Assembly: GCF_048001765.1 (NCBI RefSeq)
Contig: NZ_CP181447.1
Coordinates: forward strand, 1,426,001 to 1,490,000
Reading direction: 5' to 3'
DNA: 64,000 bases
DNA from: Bombiscardovia asteroides_K
GTDB lineage: Bacteria; Actinomycetota; Actinomycetes; Actinomycetales; Bifidobacteriaceae
Shown: positions 61,500-64,000 of the stretch, piece by piece
Layout of the letters: the number at the start of each line of letters is the position of its first letter
Position numbering within the stretch: position 1 is the stretch's first letter
Position numbers and translations under genes: made by a program
The notes under the pieces: generated by a model
What the model was told of the DNA's origin: nothing
Database searches by the model: none
Seen by the model: only the letters and a program-made list of their open reading frames with translations

Positions 61500-61771
61500 G
61501 GCCGGGCCTCCTTGCTGTGTTCGGGGCAGTAGCAGTGTGGGTGCAGCCGGGTGTCGCGCGTCCACCCGTAGTGGGTGGCGCCCAGGTCGAAGGCCGTCCT
61601 GGCGTCGTCGAACCCGCAGACCAGGTGGTCCTCCTCGTCGGTGGCCCCATCGAAGACGTGCCCGTCCGCGTGGATGGTGATATGACGGTCGCAGCCCGTA
61701 TGGTCACAGCCGAAGCGCCAACCCTCCTCCGGGACATGCGTGGTGTATCCGTGCACATGGCTCATGCTCAT
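61496..61771 (-). CDS. Zinc-site early protein, paralogue 4
   Basis: A 91-residue protein with RFGCDHTGCDR near residue 20 and HPHCYCPEHSKE near the C-terminus, the same paired motif as the genes at 53820, 54714 and 54974. It is His-rich at the N-terminus. The distant copy, 7 kb away, suggests older divergence. Confidence 0.6.
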   Translation of the reverse strand: MSMSHVHGYTTHVPEEGWRFGCDHTGCDRHITIHADGHVFDGATDEEDHLVCGFDDARTAFDLGATHYGWTRDTRLHPHCYCPEHSKEARP

Positions 61772-61914
61772 GAGCGGTCTTCCTTCCCCATGCACCAGCC
61801 CCAGCCGGCCAGGGCGGCCAGGTCGACCAGGCCAAGCTGCGGGTATACGAGCGTCCAGATGGTGCTGAACAAGCCCATCGTGCCGCAGACGGCGGCCGCG
61901 AACAGCCATCTCAT
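61768..61914 (-). CDS. 48-residue membrane protein
   Basis: A small gene between two larger ones with one or two hydrophobic segments (MRWLFAAAVCGTMGLFSTIW). It overlaps the paralogue-4 start by 4 bases and has GGGGAG upstream. Real status is supported by its tight fit. Confidence 0.5.
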   Translation of the reverse strand: MRWLFAAAVCGTMGLFSTIWTLVYPQLGLVDLAALAGWGWCMGKEDRS

Positions 61915-61918
61915 GCGT

Positions 61919-62620
61919 TCATCTCCCCGTACTCGCTGTCGATCCGCCAGCGATGGAAGTCTTCGGCATCAAATACTGGATCAGACCCTCAAACGGACCG
62001 GCGTCGTCGCTCTCCTCGTCCTCCCCGACCGCAAAATGCGCAGGGGTCAGGGGCATGAGATTGGCCATATCCTTATCGCTCTTGGCTGGCTGACCGAGGG
62101 AATCAAGCTCCAAAGACCACCAGGGCCCATCGTCTGTCGACTTCACGGACCTAGCCCAAAACTTGCCCAATCTATCCTGATAAAAGCCGGGTTTTACAGG
62201 CACGTTCACCTTGCGACGGAGGGCGCAGGACACGAGGTACACGGGGATGCACTGCCCTAAAGGAGTATCCGTGAGGACCTGCGAGTAAAACGAGCCCGGC
62301 ATGATGGCTGATACCTTATACAGTCGGCCATTGGCCACTACAGCGTCGCCATGATGCAGGTCCTTGACATCTATCAGCCCCCAGTCGTGCTCATCCCACA
62401 CCAGTTCCAAGCTCTCCACGTTTTCCGTCAGCAGCCATCGGCTTTCTCCAATGCCCCTCAGAACATAGTTTCCTTCACTTGGACTCCCGGCCGTGACCAG
62501 CCATTTACCCCAAAATGCCAGACGGCCCTCGATCACTGTGCCGCTGTCCATGACAGCCCGCACATGCTTACCCTCTATCTCATTGCGGGCGATGCCCTCA
62601 TACCATGGTTTCTCACTCAT
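61919..62620 (-). CDS. Unknown early phage protein
   Basis: A 233-residue protein starting MSEKPWYEGIARNEIEGKH. The first 60 residues suggest a small SH3-like barrel with VMDSGTVIEGRLAFWG and the middle is beta-rich (HGDAVVANGRLYKVSAIMPG). No known family. The last residues are Ser/Thr/Gly-rich. Confidence 0.6.
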   Translation of the reverse strand: MSEKPWYEGIARNEIEGKHVRAVMDSGTVIEGRLAFWGKWLVTAGSPSEGNYVLRGIGESRWLLTENVESLELVWDEHDWGLIDVKDLHHGDAVVANGRLYKVSAIMPGSFYSQVLTDTPLGQCIPVYLVSCALRRKVNVPVKPGFYQDRLGKFWARSVKSTDDGPWWSLELDSLGQPAKSDKDMANLMPLTPAHFAVGEDEESDDAGPFEGLIQYLMPKTSIAGGSTASTGR

Positions 62621-62870
62621 TTGTCTTCCCTTTACGAGTGTTTCTGATTGCTTTCCGACGTCTCTTCAGCGAGCGCCGACGGTGCTGATGTCCGGCCTGC
62701 AGGGCGTGCATCCTGGAGTGGGTGATCAGCGCCCACAGGCTCACCTGCTCCAAACTGTCCGCCGCATCATCCAGCAGGTCATCCACCTCGTCAGCGTCAT
62801 AACCCTGGTGGAGCCAGCCGCGCGTGGTAAGCAGTCTGGTTCGGATCTCATGGGGTGTGATCAGAGCCAT
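62613..62870 (-). CDS. DivIVA-like domain protein
   Basis: An 85-residue protein. MALITPHEIRTRLLTTRGWL followed by GYDADEVDDLLDDAADSLEQ closely follows the N-terminal membrane-curvature domain of actinobacterial DivIVA/Wag31. The long coiled coil of DivIVA is missing; a basic helical tail replaces it. It could bind or compete with host Wag31 at the cell pole. Confidence 0.65.
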   Translation of the reverse strand: MALITPHEIRTRLLTTRGWLHQGYDADEVDDLLDDAADSLEQVSLWALITHSRMHALQAGHQHRRRSLKRRRKAIRNTRKGKTNE

Positions 62871-62955
62871 CAGACCCACCCCCCAGTCCGTAGAGGGCGC
62901 GAGTAGCCGGGTCAAGGCGCTCCAGCTCCAGCTGGGCCAGCTCTTCCCTGCTCAT
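62848..62955 (-). CDS. 35-residue overlapping ORF
   Basis: A tiny gene with GGAGG 7 nt before the ATG and an ATGA overlap with the excisionase-like gene; it ends inside the DivIVA-like gene. The predicted peptide has a Leu/Glu helix (SREELAQLELERLDPATRAL) and a Gly/Ser tail. Possibly a translation coupler. Confidence 0.45.
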   Translation of the reverse strand: MSREELAQLELERLDPATRALYGLGGGSDGSDHTP

Positions 62956-63140
62956 TTGCCAGCCTCCGGCTGAGAGCCATATACAAGGCTCGCTACAACA
63001 TCGTCAAGGTCTTTTGGCCTGTAGTAGTTGCGCTTGCCCAGACGGATCACATGGTCGCCGAAATACTTGTCGAAAGTGCGTTCCGGGAGTCCTCCCACAT
63101 ACTCTTGGGCCTCGTCCTCACGCAAGAGTGCCTTGTTCAT
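62952..63140 (-). CDS. Excisionase-like small HTH protein
   Basis: A 62-residue protein with a LREDEAQEYVGGLPERTFDK helix-turn-helix and a KRNYYRPKDLDDVVASL wing, as in AlpA/excisionase-type DNA binders. It follows the antirepressor by a 4-base overlap. It may act in excision or early gene control. Confidence 0.7.
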   Translation of the reverse strand: MNKALLREDEAQEYVGGLPERTFDKYFGDHVIRLGKRNYYRPKDLDDVVASLVYGSQPEAGK

Positions 63141-63958
63141 GCGGCCCTCCTCAGATCCTTGCTTCGGACGGCGTCGAGCCGGTCCTGGCTGACATGCCTG
63201 GCGATCAGGCTCAAACCTTTGGCGGTCACCCTCACCTGAGGGGCGAAAGCAAACGATGAGCCATCCTTGAGCCGGCCGGTGCTCTCATAGGAGCGCATCA
63301 TCAGATGGCCAGCATTCACCCGCTCCTGCGAGGCGACCCAATGCCCGTCACGCCGGTACACCCAGCCGTTCGAGGACAGCCAGTCGGCCAGGTCCCTGAC
63401 GCGCATCGCGCAGCCCGCGCCGCTGAGCATCTTCGCCGCCTCGGCAACCGAATAGGAGCCCGAAGCATCAGCCAGCAGGTCCAGCGCTTTGGCCTTGGGC
63501 TGCAATTCACCTACTTTCTGCTCGGCCACGGCCCTTGCCGCTCGTTCCTTCTTGATCTCGTTAGCCAGACGGATCAGATAATCGGGGTCAGATAGGGTGT
63601 GCTCGACCACATCTTCAGACATGTACGCACCATGCCGGCGGACGGAAGGCAGCACCTCATGCGTCACCCAGCGCTGGAACTCCCTGGCCTGCGGTTTGTC
63701 CGAGCGGAGCACAATCTTGTACAGGCCGGACTCGTTGACGATGTTGACCGGCTCGTTGCTGCGTGACCCTAACCCAGCCTTAGGGTCAAACTTGGTCACC
63801 TCGTCGGAGTCCAGACGCTGCGCCACCCTGCTTGGGTTGGTGAGTTCAAGCGCATCACACACGTCCTTGAGCACCCACCAGGTCTGCCCCGTCTCAAAAG
63901 TCAGCGTTCTTACTTGATGACCCTTAAAATCAAAGGGCTGTATAATGTCAGTTGACAT
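63137..63958 (-). CDS. Phage antirepressor with Bro-N and KilAC domains
   Basis: A 273-residue protein. The Bro-N domain (WWVLKDVCDALELTNPSRVAQ, GLYKIVLRSDKPQAREFQRW, THEVLPSVRRHGAYM) fills residues 10-115, and the KilAC domain (SVAEAAKMLSG, LADWLSSNGWVYRR) fills about 155-270. Such proteins inactivate a prophage repressor or switch transcription. Starts at 63958 and 63985 are possible. It is the first early gene here, so repressor and integrase should lie just to the right. Confidence 0.88.
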   Translation of the reverse strand: MSTDIIQPFDFKGHQVRTLTFETGQTWWVLKDVCDALELTNPSRVAQRLDSDEVTKFDPKAGLGSRSNEPVNIVNESGLYKIVLRSDKPQAREFQRWVTHEVLPSVRRHGAYMSEDVVEHTLSDPDYLIRLANEIKKERAARAVAEQKVGELQPKAKALDLLADASGSYSVAEAAKMLSGAGCAMRVRDLADWLSSNGWVYRRDGHWVASQERVNAGHLMMRSYESTGRLKDGSSFAFAPQVRVTAKGLSLIARHVSQDRLDAVRSKDLRRAA

Positions 63959-63959
63959 T
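63944..63959. promoter_or_regulatory. Inverted repeat over the antirepressor start
   Basis: AATGTCA (63944-63950) and TGACATT (63953-63959) with a 2-bp spacer overlap the ATG at 63958. This is the size and place of a repressor operator or translational control site. The repressor gene is not in the window. Confidence 0.45.
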
Positions 63960-64000
63960 GGATATTTACCTACTTTCTTTGTCATCGCCGCAGTTGCAGC

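Larger units (their letters stand above)
26697..64000 (-). mobile_element. Siphovirus-type prophage inserted at tRNA-His, right end outside the window
   Basis: From tRNA-His to the right edge nearly all genes lie on the minus strand in phage module order: cargo, lysis, tail, head, terminase/HNH, then early replication and regulation genes. Portal, terminase, capsid, tape measure and endolysin are intact, so the element may be inducible. No integrase, CI-like repressor or second att repeat is present in the window; these should lie beyond 64,000, next to the antirepressor. The left boundary is inferred from the tRNA. Confidence 0.9.

Noticed and set aside
26697..64000. CRISPR array
   Set aside because: No regularly spaced repeats of the needed length were found anywhere in the window.

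Overview
The window is actinobacterial and almost certainly Bifidobacterium. The housekeeping proteins (MetK, RpoZ, IlvD, CarAB, NusB, EF-P, EF-Tu, EF-G, S7, S12) read like bifidobacterial orthologues, the DNA is GC-rich, and start sites mostly carry GGAGG-type ribosome binding sites. This assignment rests on reading the proteins, not on a database search. The species cannot be fixed; a link to the insect-associated bifidobacteria is only a guess.

Bases 1 to about 26,700 are chromosome. A conserved minus-strand block (rpsL-rpsG-fusA-tuf, efp-nusB, carA-carB-gmk, rpoZ-metK-priA) is interrupted between gmk and rpoZ by ilvD and a roughly 7.6 kb carbohydrate cluster. That cluster encodes a glycyl-radical-enzyme activase, a DeoR-type regulator, a PflD/YbiW-like glycyl radical enzyme, a fructose-6-phosphate-aldolase-like transaldolase, a ROK sugar kinase and a lone PTS EIIC permease lacking EIIB and EIIA. 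Together they suggest uptake, phosphorylation, radical dehydration or ring opening, and aldol cleavage of an unusual sugar. Further right are DUF488, YwiC-like, DNA-deoxyinosine glycosylase and ASCH genes, then tRNA-His.

From tRNA-His to the right edge (about 37 kb and continuing) lies a siphovirus-type prophage, nearly all on the minus strand. Next to the tRNA is a cargo region: a candidate toxin / HTH antitoxin / SecB-like chaperone operon and a ClpP-fold serine protease with an overlapping small ORF. Then, reading leftward along transcription in modules, come lysis genes (holin, exported GH25-Cpl7-LysM endolysin), tail genes (fibre, Gp37-like protein, distal tail, tape measure, frameshifted chaperones, tail tube), head genes (connectors, capsid, scaffold, MuF, portal, terminase) and HNH. 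An early region follows from 51.5 kb to the right edge: a Tad2-like anti-Thoeris candidate, many tiny genes joined by 4-nt overlaps, replication genes, two DNA methyltransferases, two PD-(D/E)XK nucleases, SSB, a DivIVA-like protein, an excisionase-like HTH and a Bro/KilAC antirepressor. Integrase, CI-type repressor and the second att site are not visible and probably lie beyond base 64,000.

The items most worth testing are the chaperone-controlled toxin-antitoxin candidate, the glycyl-radical sugar island, the Tad2 homologue, a four-member family of small zinc-site proteins, the repeat-bearing target-recognition region of the C5 methyltransferase, and a leaderless late promoter with a repeated upstream motif.
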